Below the pieces are notes generated by a model. It was not told where the DNA came from, made no database searches, and saw nothing but the letters and a program-made list of their open reading frames with translations. The position numbers were made by a program, and so were the translations under genes. A stretch of DNA of 64,000 nucleotides from a bacterium (GTDB lineage: Bacteria > Hinthialibacterota > Hinthialibacteria > H5-UNCL2): contig JABTUV010000001.1 in assembly GCA_015075175.1 (NCBI GenBank), positions 946,001 through 1,010,000 on the forward strand, written 5' to 3'. Below, piece by piece: positions 1 to 8,706 of this stretch. The stretch's first letter is position 1. Each line of letters starts with the position of its first letter.

Positions 1-980
1 CGTTTCCCAGTTGAGCAGATGGAGATTTTTTTCTTCCAGGCTGTGGAAGACATGTCCTTTGAGTCCGTTGTCGCGGACATATCCTACACCGCGCTCCACC
101 TTACCCTTGTGGCGAGGCATATACGGTCGGGTGGGGAGCACGACGGTCCCATAGTGCCGGCAGAAGGCCTCCAGTTTTGGGTTCAGCTCGGGATCGAACC
201 AGTCGGCTTTGCTGACTGCGGCGCGAAGGTTGTCGATGACCAGGGTCCTGACCACACCGCCAAAGTGACGGAAGGCATTTTCCAGGCCACGGATGAAGCC
301 CTCCGTGGTCTGATGCCACATGGCTTCGCTGTAGCCTTTGCGGGAGTGGCTCAGGATTACTCGCAGCACGTGGGGATAGCGCCGGCGCCCCTGGGCGTCC
401 AGCACGGGCGCTCCGCGGCCGAAATCCACCTGGGCTTCGTGGCCGGGCTCACACTCAGAAAGACCCAGCGTCCCGCGCGTCCAGATTACAGCGAGCCGAA
501 ATCCACCTGGGCTTCGTGGCCGGGCTCACACTCCATGCGCCGGAAGGGCAGCGTGGAGTCCTTGCCCAGACGCCGCACGAAGCGCTTGACCGAGCAGTAG
601 CTGGCGGTCAGACCCTGCTCGACGACCAGGTCCTGGTAGATCCGCTGGGCTGAAAGGCCCAAATCCAGCTTCTTCTGGATGACCTCGCGGAACGGCTCAC
701 AGCGGCTTTGGGCGGCCGGATTCCCGGGGGGCACCTTGGCCGGTTTTGAACCTACCGCCGCCTCTGTCCCGGCGGTCACCTTGGCCGGTTTTGGTCCCTC
801 CGTCGCGTCGGCCCCGAGGGTCACTTTGGCCGGTTTTGCCTCGTCACCAGCGAGTCTGACATACCGGGCGACCGTCTCCCGGTGCACATCCAGCTCTTGG
901 GCGATCCGCCGATGCGACCACCCCCGCTGCGCCAGCGCCAAGATCGCCTGTTTCATTGCCATTTTGAGTTGGTTGGCCAT
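1..980 (-). pseudogene. IS21-family transposase (IstA-like), frameshifted, 3' end outside window
   Basis: This is a DDE transposase of the IS21 type. The first ORF (486-980) opens with a helix-turn-helix region (residues about 15-40, with WSHRRIAQELDVHRETVARY). It runs to EAQVDFG, which should carry the first catalytic Asp, and then stops. The same protein continues in another minus-strand frame through 420-1, where I read LVIDNLRAAVSKADWFDPEL and later RHKGKVERGVGYVRDNG, typical of the IstA catalytic core. The break coincides with a 77-bp partial duplication at 419-533, whose length is not a multiple of three. Between the HTH and the catalytic part sits an unusual three-fold KPAKV repeat. 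The C-terminus lies beyond base 1. Family assignment is firm; whether an intact copy exists elsewhere cannot be seen. Confidence 0.8.
419..533. repeat. 38-bp direct repeat separated by 39 bp inside the IS21 transposase
   Basis: The sequence starting CCGAAATCCACCTGGG and ending GGCTCACACTC occurs at 419-456 and again at 496-533. The offset is 77 bp, so the duplication shifts the transposase frame and creates the stop at 486. Confidence 0.8.
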
Positions 981-1070
981 CCAGCATCTCCCTTTTTGAG
1001 GAGATACTAAACGGCACCCCTTCCGCCCTCAAAATGGCCGGTTTTCAGGTGCCCCTACGTGGCCGGTTTT
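735..1070. repeat. Five copies of TTGGCCGGTTTT, three of them inside the transposase gene
   Basis: Copies lie at about 735-747, 781-793, 826-838, 1035-1046 and 1060-1070 on the plus strand. The outer two are where IS21 elements carry transposase-binding terminal repeats. The inner three, 45-46 bp apart, are translated on the minus strand as KPAKV. They look like end-repeats captured or duplicated into the reading frame. Confidence 0.55.
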
Positions 1071-1084
1071 GGGTGACGCTGACA

Positions 1085-2000
1085 TTCACGTGACCAAGCC
1101 CCTCCGATTCTTGCTGCAACCTGATCCGCGCAGTTCGACAGAGGTCATCTCATCCGTTCTCCCACTCATGGCGGCGGTCCCGCAGGGACACTTGCCTTTC
1201 GGCCAGGTCCATCTCTCGACGGACAGGGACCATCGTGTCAGTGAGAAGTCAGGGACCCAGAAGACTAGACCTGAACGCGCCCAATGAGCAACAGCTTTTG
1301 CGTTCTGACAGTAGCAACAAATGCGGCACGTGCTGCCCCCAAGGGACCCGTACCCCATCGAACCTACTCTCGCTCCCGGCTTAGCCCAGCGTTTCCAGTG
1401 CTGGAAACTCGCGCGGTCTGATCTCCGTCAGCTGCTGCAGGTACTCGACCACCCTCATAGAGCCCGGCCACGGATCGGTGCCAGTGCGAGTATGCCTGTT
1501 GCGAAACTGTTGGATATCCCTTGAACTGCCCATCTGCGCGTACTTTCTGCCCAACGGCGAGGAGACCTGCGCAGGCACTTCGTAGGTCGCCTGCAGAGCA
1601 GGGTTGCAGCGGTTCGTTCGGTTGAACTGGTAGCATCCGCGCAGTGAGTGGAATCTGGCAGTGGGAACCTTCCTGGTGGGCAACCAAAGATCTTCTCGAA
1701 CTGGCCCGGGGTCGAGTAATGGCATATACGCGGGCGCAGGTGTCCTCGTAGCGTCCTGGCGCGGCCCGCCGCGTGGCGTTGCTGAGCATGTTGCCCACCA
1801 GCCATCGTTTTGGCGCAATGTAGGTCGCTGCGGCAACCCAGGAAGGCGTCGATTTCCCTCGATAGTCACGCACCGCCGCAAGAAAATCTGGCGACAGTTT
1901 CAGGTCGCCGGTGGTAAATCGTCCCAAGGAGTTGATGTTGAGAGATCGTTTTTGCGTTGTGGCGGAGGGTGTCCCAACTGTCAGCTCCCGCCACCCGCCC
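1085..2000. other. Unassigned stretch between the IS21 end and the array tail
   Basis: I recognise no gene here. A long minus-strand open frame covers 1364-2662 (432 codons). It has no recognisable domain, its first 45 codons are a translation of the repeat-like periodic DNA at 2530-2662, and overlapping frames are also open. I treat it as unsupported. Base composition is balanced here, unlike the G/T-rich stretch that follows. Confidence 0.5.
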
Positions 2001-3690
2001 GTCTCGTGGTGTTTTCGAGAGGCCGACGCGTGCGCCGCCATCGCCGCGGTAAGGCTGCCGGCCGCGTGGTGTTGAACTGCCAGATGTAGGTGCTCCCGGT
2101 CATCCCAGCAGCGGTTGTTGCTGGAGCGGCAATGTTTTGGATGTTTGGCGTTGCTGATGGTGGAGATGGCTCTGCGGTTGCCGACTGTTGTGGCGAAAGG
2201 CTGCCGACATGCACGTTGTGTGTGCAGGTGAAAGTGTACTGGATGGAGTTGATCGGCGGCGGTGGTCTGCATGGCGATGAAAGCATGCTTGAAGCGGGAT
2301 GGTGTTGGCGATGTTGCTGTTTCACGGTTTGGTGTGTTGCACTGCGCGACGATGGCGTGATTATGGAGGTTGGCTGCTGAGGAAGCCAGATGCGGCTGAC
2401 GGTGGGGTTTCGGAAGCGCGGTGATGAGCGGTTGGGGTGGTACTGGCGAGGCAGTAAAATGCGTTGTTGGTGCGGGAGGAGTTAGCGCTGCGGTATTTCG
2501 TGATGGTGGTGGTGATTGCATGGAGTGCGGTGGCGTTAATGTTTTGGCTTTTGCTTTCGTGTTTTTTCTTGAGGATTTTCGCATTTTCGCAACTGATGCG
2601 GGTGTTTTAATTTTGCCGGTGTTTTTTGAAGCGCCGGGGTTTAGTGGTGTTTTGTTCTTCATTTTCTGGTGGTTTTTTCTCCCATATCGACGGTTAAGCT
2701 TTCCAGCTGAGTAAAGTCCTTTGCTTTTGGCGGTGTTTTTTCCCGTGGTTTCCGGTGTGTGGCTGGGTACTGTTTTGCTTTTTCTGGTGTCTTTCTAGAC
2801 GCTGTGGTGGAAATCTTTGATGGCTTGTCGTTACTTTTGCCGGGGTGTTTTTCTACCACAGTGGTGATTTTTAAGTTTCGGTGTTTGCCTTTTCCGGTGT
2901 TTTTTTCCGGTCGAAATTAACACGGAGGTGAAGCGAAGATGAAGTTCCATTTTGCCGGGGTGTCCTTTCTTTCCGCCATAGAGGGTGCGGCGTGGTGTTT
3001 ATTATGTTTTGGCTTTTGCGGTGTTTTTTCGCTGGTATACCGTGGATGAGATGTGCGTTGGGTGTTTTGGTTTTTGCCGGTGTTTTTTCTGGTGTGGTGG
3101 TAGGGATGGTGTAGGGGTAGGAAGCCATTTTGCGGTGTTTTTTGCACCGCTAGGGGTAAGCGAAGTGTTTTGGTTTTGCTGTGTTTTTTTCCGCATGGTA
3201 TCAGCGGTATTTTTCGGTGTCCTTCTTTTCCGGGGTGTTTTTGTGTGCGACGTGGATGACGGAGGAAGCAATGTTTCCTCATTTTCGGGGTGTTTTTTTC
3301 TCGATTTTTAGCGCAGAGGGTGTGGGCTGATGGTCCTTTCATTTTGCCGGTGTTTTCTTGAGCGATGTTACGGTTCGCTGGGGCAATGGTAAAGTTTTCA
3401 TTTTGCTTTTTTCTGTGTTTTTTCTTGTGGATAGGGGTTGATTTGGGTTGTAGTCCTTCTCATTTTGCGTGTTTTTTGTTGTAAGAATTTTTATTTGGTG
3501 TGTTTTCCCTTTTTCTGGTGTTTTCTCATTTTATTTCCTACGTGAGAATCATTACCGTATCGCTGGCGCGTTAATCTTTTGGGTGTTCTTTTCTCTCATG
3601 TTGTTACGGAACATATTTGGCCTCGCGGCGTTCTACCTTTTGCTTGGGTGTTTTTCCTGAGTATACTGGTGAGGATATGCCGCTAAGGCA
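2000..3690 (-). repeat. Heavily altered CRISPR-like repeats, distal (trailer) tail of the array
   Basis: About 20 cores resembling the CRISPR repeat can be followed from 3690 down to about 2541, for example at 2605, 2655, 2712, 2769, 2830, 2880, 2940, 2999, 3061, 3118, 3270, 3331, 3390, 3452, 3567 and 3627. Many share a variant core, TTTTGCCGGTGTTTTTTC, in place of TTTTCCGGGGTGTCCTTTC. The core spacing shrinks from about 70 bp to 50-60 bp. The plus strand becomes strongly depleted in C: bases 3061-3120 hold 3 C and 27 G. Between 2000 and 2541 the same skew continues but repeats are no longer certain. The gradient, without a boundary, is the evidence that this is the old end of the array. Confidence 0.6.
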
Positions 3691-6600
3691 GCGCCCTAAT
3701 CCTATTTTTCTGTGTTTTTTCAGCCACGCACACATTCTGGCTTGAGAGTACTTCAGTATGTTTTAATTCCCTATTTTCTGGTGTCTTTTCTGTAATTGTC
3801 TGGTATAGGAGGAATAAGCGGTTTTTGGCTTTCTAATCCTCATTTTCCGGGTGTCCTTTTCTCCATTGTGTTTATCCAGGCGGCGAACTCGTGAGATTTC
3901 TAACTTCTCCATTTTCCGGGGTGTCCTTTCTCCTGAGCTAGACACGGATAGGGATATGGCGGAGCGGTTCTTCCTAATCCTCTACTTTCCGTGTCCTTTT
4001 CTTTGTCGAAGCGCGCTCACCGTTGGGCGATAGCGCATATATCGTCCTAATCCCTCATTTTCCGGGGTGTCCTTTCTCCCTTCCCTTGCAGGAAGTCGGT
4101 CAGTCCGAGGAGGTCCCCAGTCCTAATCCCCTCATTTTCCGGGGTGTCCTTCTCCGGCTGGAGTAGGTGATCACTGCCGAGAATATCGTCCTAATCCTCT
4201 TACTTCTGGGTGTCCTTTCTCCGCCAGCCGCCACGCGGTATGGAGTATACCGCGGAAGACAGTCCTAATCCCCTCATTTTCCGGGGTGTCCTTTCTCCTA
4301 TCACGGGCAATGCGACCGTGGACGATGTGAGAGTCCTAATCCCCTCATTTTCCGGGGTGTCCTTTTCCTTAATCGTTCGTGAGATCAACCCGCATATTCG
4401 GGCGTGGCGTCCTAATCCCCTCATTTTCCGGGGTGTCCTTTCTCCTAGATACGGATCGGAGTATGGCGGAACGCTTTCGGTCCTAATCCCCTCATTTTCC
4501 GGGGTGTCCTTTCTCCCCGGCAGGCGGCGAACCTGCCGGATAGTGTGCCCGTTATCACGGGGGTCCTAATCCCCTCATTTTCCGGGGTGTCCTTTCTCCC
4601 GTTCCTGTCATTGATTATCGCGGCAAACGCTGGCGTCCTAATCCCCTCATTTTCCGGGGTGTCCTTTCTCCCCACGGCGGGCGCGCAGACCACTACTCAG
4701 TGCGTGTGGAGTCCTAATCCCCTCATTTTCCGGGGTGTCCTTTCTCCCTGGATTGGTACGAACAGCTTACCAACAGCCTCATCAGTAGTCCCAATCCCCC
4801 ATTTTCCGGGGTGTCCTTTCTCCCCCCTATGGGGACGCGCCTGAAGTATTGATCGCGCGCCCTGTCCTAATCCCCTCATTTTCCGGGGTGTCCTTTCTCC
4901 GCCGCTGTGCGGCAGAGGGGTTGGCGGAGTAGTCAATGGAGGTCCTAATCCCCTCATTTTCCGGGGTGTCCTTTCTCCCTCACTGATGCGAAGCTTAACG
5001 AGGTACCTACAACGTGTCCTAATCCCCTCATTTTCCGGGGTGTCCTTTCTCCACGACGTTCGCAATCGCGTCGTCTACGGCAACGTGCCACTGTCCTAAT
5101 CCCCTCATTTTCCGGGGTGTCCTTTCTCCTATGCGGCTTGGATTGATAAGGCCGTCATCATCATCGTCCTAATCCCCTCATTTTCCGGGGTGTCCTTTCT
5201 CCCGCGGTATTCTATAGCCAAACGAAAACTGGAGGAGGTAGGTCCTAATCCCCTCATTTTCCGGGGTGTCCTTTCTCCATAGCGCGCAATCTTACGATCA
5301 GGTCGGCGGAACGGTATAGTCCTAATCCCCTCATTTTCCGGGGTGTCCTTTCTCCGCAATCCTGCATAAAGATGGGAATGGACTTCTGCTCCGAGTCCTA
5401 ATCCCCTCATTTTCCGGGGTGTCCTTTCTCCATAAGCAGCTGAAGCAGTCTCCACCTCGTGCTGGAGTCCTAATCCCCTCATTTTCCGGGGTGTCCTTTC
5501 TCCAGTCCGAGAAAGCGGTGGAAAGGTGAGAAGGGGTTTCTAAGTCCTAATCCCCTCATTTTCCGGGGTGTCCTTTCTCCAGAAGGGCGATTTATGTTTG
5601 GAGAATGGCGCGCTTCCGTCCTAATCCCCTCATTTTCCGGGGTGTCCTTTCTCCACCCCAAGCGCAAGCGGGAAGACGCTGGTGGTGGCTTCGAGTCCTA
5701 ATCCCCTCATTTTCCGGGGTGTCCTTTCTCCCTGCCTCACGGGCAACGAAAGCGACGGGCTTGTTCTGGTCCTAATCCCCTCATTTTCCGGGGTGTCCTT
5801 TCTCCGACGGTGTGCAGGTCCTGAAGCGGGACGCAGTCGAGGACGTCCTAATCCCCTCATTTTCCGGGGTGTCCTTTCTCCGTACTGCCAAGGGCTAATT
5901 GCGACCGTCAACGAAAAATGGTCCTAATCCCCTCATTTTCCGGGGTGTCCTTTCTCCCGACCTCGTCGGCAGATCTTGGCAACGCGACCGTGACCGTCGT
6001 CCTAATCCCCTCATTTTCCGGGGTGTCCTTTCTCCTTCAAGACCTACATGCACCCCCAGCCGGCATGCGAGATGTCCTAATCCCCTCATTTTCCGGGGTG
6101 TCCTTTCTCCTTTAGCCTATCTCGTACTGGCTCTTGGTGCGCGTAATCTAGTCCTAATCCCCTCATTTTCCGGGGTGTCCTTTCTCCTCTCGTACTGGCT
6201 CTTGGTGCGCGTAAAAGGGGGCGCGGTCCTAATCCCCTCATTTTCCGGGGTGTCCTTTCTCCAAAACGTGATGACGGTGTGCAGGTTCTGAAGCAGGGCG
6301 TCCTAATCCCCTCATTTTCCGGGGTGTCCTTTCTCCTGACGTGGTAGCGTCCGGGGTGTTGAAGAGAGAGTCCTAATCCCCTCATTTTCCGGGGTGTCCT
6401 TTCTCCGCAGTCGATGACCTGAGCGCTCGCTGCGAAAGGGCTGTCCTAATCCCTCATTTTCCGAGTGTCCTTTCTCCCGAAATCGCTTGCATATCGCGTA
6501 CCGGCTCTTGGGTCCTAATCCCCTCATTTTCCGGGGTGTCCTTTCTCCCCGAAATCGCTTACAGCATATCGCGTACCGGCTCTTGGGTCCTAATCCCCTC

Positions 6601-6838
6601 ATTTTCCGGGGTGTCCTTTCTCCACTCTGAGTGGTGCTCTTCAGCACCCTGACGTGATGTCCTAATCCCCTCATTTTCCGGGGTGTCCTTTCTCCGAAAG
6701 CCCAGGGCTTTGAACCGTGACCGTCGGGGCGTCCTAATCCCCCATTTTCCGGGTGTCCTTCTCCACCTGGACTCAGCCGAACCAAGGGCGATCGCCCCCG
6801 CAGGTCCTAATCCTCATTTTCCGGGGTGTCCTTTCTCC
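3690..6838 (-). CRISPR. Type III-A CRISPR array, 38 well-preserved plus about 5 decayed repeats
   Basis: The 37-bp plus-strand repeat starts GTCCTAATCCCC, continues TCATTTTCCGGGG and ends TGTCCTTTCTCC. CCCC and GGGG can pair into a short hairpin stem. Well-preserved copies start at 4044, 4120, 4188, 4262, 4333, 4409, 4480, 4563 and so on up to 6804, with a period of about 68-83 bp and spacers of about 33-46 bp. Five weaker copies lie near 3691, 3762, 3831, 3897 and 3972. The array adjoins cas2, so the leader is at 6839-7037 and the crRNA strand is minus. Decay toward low coordinates fits the trailer end. Copies at 6443, 6731 and 6804 near the leader have small deletions. Several spacers are near-duplicates of each other. 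Confidence 0.97.
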
Positions 6839-7037
6839 CGCGCGCCTCCCAAGTCCAGACGCAGCAACCGCTTAAGGCCTCGATTCGATAACCTCCCGAT
6901 TCCCGCTTTCCGGCTTCCGTTTGCCATGCCACCACCTCCCCTCTAGAACTCAACTTAAATACCGAAAATCCAATCGGTTATGCCGCATTCTCTAACCTCC
7001 CCCGCTTTCTCCCACCTCCGGAGGTTAGAGGGCCGAC
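6839..7037 (-). promoter_or_regulatory. CRISPR leader between cas2 and the first repeat
   Basis: This 199-bp gene-free stretch between the cas2 stop and the first repeat sits where the leader and pre-crRNA promoter should be. On the minus strand it contains an AT-rich patch (TATTTAAGTT, plus-strand 6952-6961) that could be a -10 region. A 9-bp inverted repeat, CTAACCTCC (6992-7000) with GGAGGTTAG (7020-7028), lies just after cas2 and could end cas2 transcription. TAACCTCCC also recurs near 6890. Assignment rests on position. Confidence 0.6.
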
Positions 7038-7322
7038 CTACACGATCACGTAGACCTCCACCTCGCCGCGTTCCCGGCCCCGCGGGCCAACGACCTCCAG
7101 CTTTTTCTCGCAGGCCAGGCAGAGCGGAATCGCCCGGATGCGGTCCTCTTGCTCTACCTCGACTTCGCCCAGCACCCGCGTCCACATCTCACGATAGCCG
7201 CCATCCGACAGGAAGAACTCGAACACGCTTTTCTGAATGCGGTCGCCGTACTCGCCGAGCAGGCGGGCCAGGCGTGTCCGCTGCTTGTCGTTGGCGATAT
7301 CGTAGCAGACGACGTAGCGCAT
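7038..7322 (-). CDS. cas2: CRISPR-associated endonuclease Cas2
   Basis: Cas2 is the dimeric bridge of the Cas1-Cas2 spacer integrase. The 94-residue product starts MRYVVCYDIAND, the canonical first beta strand with the conserved Asp at position 8, followed by the ferredoxin-like fold typical of the family. Length matches the family (about 90-95). An in-frame upstream start at 7388 would add a non-conserved tail. I prefer the ATG at 7322 because family members start at this motif. It follows cas1 after about 100 bp that include a CTCTCCCGGCGGGAGAG palindrome, and is the last cas gene before the leader. Confidence 0.93.
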   Translation of the reverse strand: MRYVVCYDIANDKQRTRLARLLGEYGDRIQKSVFEFFLSDGGYREMWTRVLGEVEVEQEDRIRAIPLCLACEKKLEVVGPRGRERGEVEVYVIV

Positions 7323-7388
7323 TTCACCGCTCCAATCCGGGCAGCAGGGCTGCTCGTCGAAGTAGAAGTCCGTCAGGACTGTGTTCAT

Positions 7389-7430
7389 ATCCCTCACCCC
7401 AGCCCTCTCCCGGCGGGAGAGGGAGTTCAG
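7389..7430. repeat. Dispersed palindromic repeat between cas1 and cas2
   Basis: CCCTCACCCC is followed by CTCTCCCGGCGGGAGAG, a perfect short hairpin. A related hairpin, CTCTCCCCGCGGGGAGAG, occurs near 43650-43670. It is a dispersed element, not part of either gene. Confidence 0.5.
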
Positions 7431-8428
7431 ACGACCGTCCGGTAGGGGACGTAAGCATGGCCGCGCAGGAGCGCGCGCGCCAGCGCTTCGGCCTGATGCC
7501 GGAGCAGTTGGCGGTAGCTGCACTTCCTGCCCATCCCGGCGTGCAGGACCTCGCGCTGCATGCGGCGCTCGTACTCAGTGAAGTAGGTCTTGCGTCCCCG
7601 GTCGGAGAGGCGAAAACCGCCGCCCTCCGTCTCGTGTTCGAAGTCGTCTTTCTCCAGCATCCGCAGGTTGACCAGGCGAAGCACGAAGGGATCGCAGAGC
7701 GCGGGGCGGAACTCCTCCAGGAGATCGAGCGCCAGCGAGGCGCGGCCGTAGGAAGGGGAGTGGAGGAAGCCCATCTGCGGGTCGAAGCCGAGCGAGGCGA
7801 CGGTGGCCTCGAGCTCGTTGCCCACCAGCGTATAGGTGAGCGAGAGCAGCGCGTTGATCTCGTTCTTGGGAGGGCGGATGCTGCGACGCTCAAAGCGCAG
7901 GTCGCAGCGGAGCATGCGGTCCCACTCGGCGAAGTAGAGGCGCGCGCCCACGCCCTCCAATCCCAGCAGGCGACCGATATCCGTCGCGCCCGAGGCCAGT
8001 TTCTCCACCTTTTCCAGCTTGCGGATCGCGGCTTCCAGGCCGGGGCTGCGATGGTTGTAGTAGTACTTTCGGAGCAGGTTGCGCGCGTTGCCGAGCTTGG
8101 CGCATACAAAAGTGCGCGCCAAGATCAGGCTGGAGGCGTCGTGCAGCGCCGTCTCGTACTGACGGAGGCGCAGATAGATATTTTTGGAAAACCGCGACAC
8201 GAGGCGACCGTGCAGGTCTCCCCGTCGGCTCAGAAAAGCGAAGTCCGCTCCCTGCCGGAGCAGGCGCGTGAACACGGCATGACTTGCCTGCACCGGCCCC
8301 ATGCAGACCACTGAGTCCACCCGCCGCAACGGCAGGTCGAGCAGGCAGTCGCTTTCATGCTCGACGCGGATGCGATCTCCCCGGATACGAAGGTGCGATC
8401 CGGCGCGCGAAACGTAGATCGAGGCCAT
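7427..8428 (-). CDS. cas1: CRISPR-associated endonuclease Cas1
   Basis: Cas1 is the integrase that inserts new spacers at the leader end. The 333-residue protein has the beta-sandwich N-domain (MASIYVSRAGSHLRIRG) and an alpha-helical catalytic C-domain. The metal-binding triad is visible: Glu158 in LLGLEGVGARLYF, His223 in MGFLHSPSYGRASLALDL, and Glu238 in DLLEEFRP. Length and motif spacing are normal and the frame is intact, so this gene looks functional. It is separated from cas6 by a 180-bp gap that holds decayed CRISPR-like repeats. Confidence 0.95.
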   Translation of the reverse strand: MASIYVSRAGSHLRIRGDRIRVEHESDCLLDLPLRRVDSVVCMGPVQASHAVFTRLLRQGADFAFLSRRGDLHGRLVSRFSKNIYLRLRQYETALHDASSLILARTFVCAKLGNARNLLRKYYYNHRSPGLEAAIRKLEKVEKLASGATDIGRLLGLEGVGARLYFAEWDRMLRCDLRFERRSIRPPKNEINALLSLTYTLVGNELEATVASLGFDPQMGFLHSPSYGRASLALDLLEEFRPALCDPFVLRLVNLRMLEKDDFEHETEGGGFRLSDRGRKTYFTEYERRMQREVLHAGMGRKCSYRQLLRHQAEALARALLRGHAYVPYRTVV

Positions 8429-8445
8429 CCCTACTCTCCTGGTTC

Positions 8446-8706
8446 CCTAAGTCCCCTCCTACTCGGGAGGCGTCACTGTTGTATGTACCTGGGTTACCAT
8501 CATCCCCGCGTTCCCACCTCAGGCTAATCCCCACATCTTCGGGGCCGTCCTTGCCTCGGATCGTCGAAAATGGGACCGACATCAACTAACGGTCCTGGTT
8601 GGTCCAATCCGCTCATTCGCGGTGGCATCCTGCGATCGGTGGAGATACGTTGAACATTGCGGACTCCGCTGGAATGCCGCAATCCCCTCCTTGCGGATGC
8701 CTCACC
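8446..8706. repeat. Four decayed CRISPR-like repeats between cas6 and cas1
   Basis: Four segments resemble the array repeat: 8446-8476, 8523-8555, 8601-8633 and 8674-8706. The second, GCTAATCCCCACATCTTC followed by GGGGCCGTCC, is closest. Alignment points are 77, 80 and 75 bp apart, matching the array period. Each keeps a hairpin at the repeat centre although the paired bases differ: CCTCC/GGAGG, CCCC/GGGG, CCGC/GCGG and CCGCAA/TTGCGG. The last two overlap the 3' end of cas6. Similarity is partial, so this is an inference. Confidence 0.45.

Larger units (their letters stand above)
1..1084 (-). mobile_element. Partial IS21-family insertion sequence, left end at about 1084
   Basis: Upstream of the transposase start, the minus strand begins TGTCAGCGTCACCC at 1084, the usual TG-start of an IS21 end. 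Two CCGGCCAC/T-type terminal subrepeats follow (1061-1070 and 1035-1046 on the plus strand). Only the tnpA side lies in the window; an istB helper gene is not visible. I infer the boundary from the end motif because no target duplication can be checked. Confidence 0.6.

Noticed and set aside
1364-2662. A 432-codon open frame on the minus strand
   Set aside because: No recognisable domain, its N-terminal part is a translation of repeat-like CRISPR tail DNA, and other frames are equally open. Not called as a gene.
4200-6800. Many short ORFs with repeated peptides such as GERTPRKMRGLG or IPSFSGVSF
   Set aside because: They are translations of the CRISPR repeats in different frames.
6980-8314. 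Long plus-strand ORF of 444 codons over cas1 and cas2
   Set aside because: It is the antisense shadow of cas1 and cas2, whose motifs are unmistakable on the other strand.
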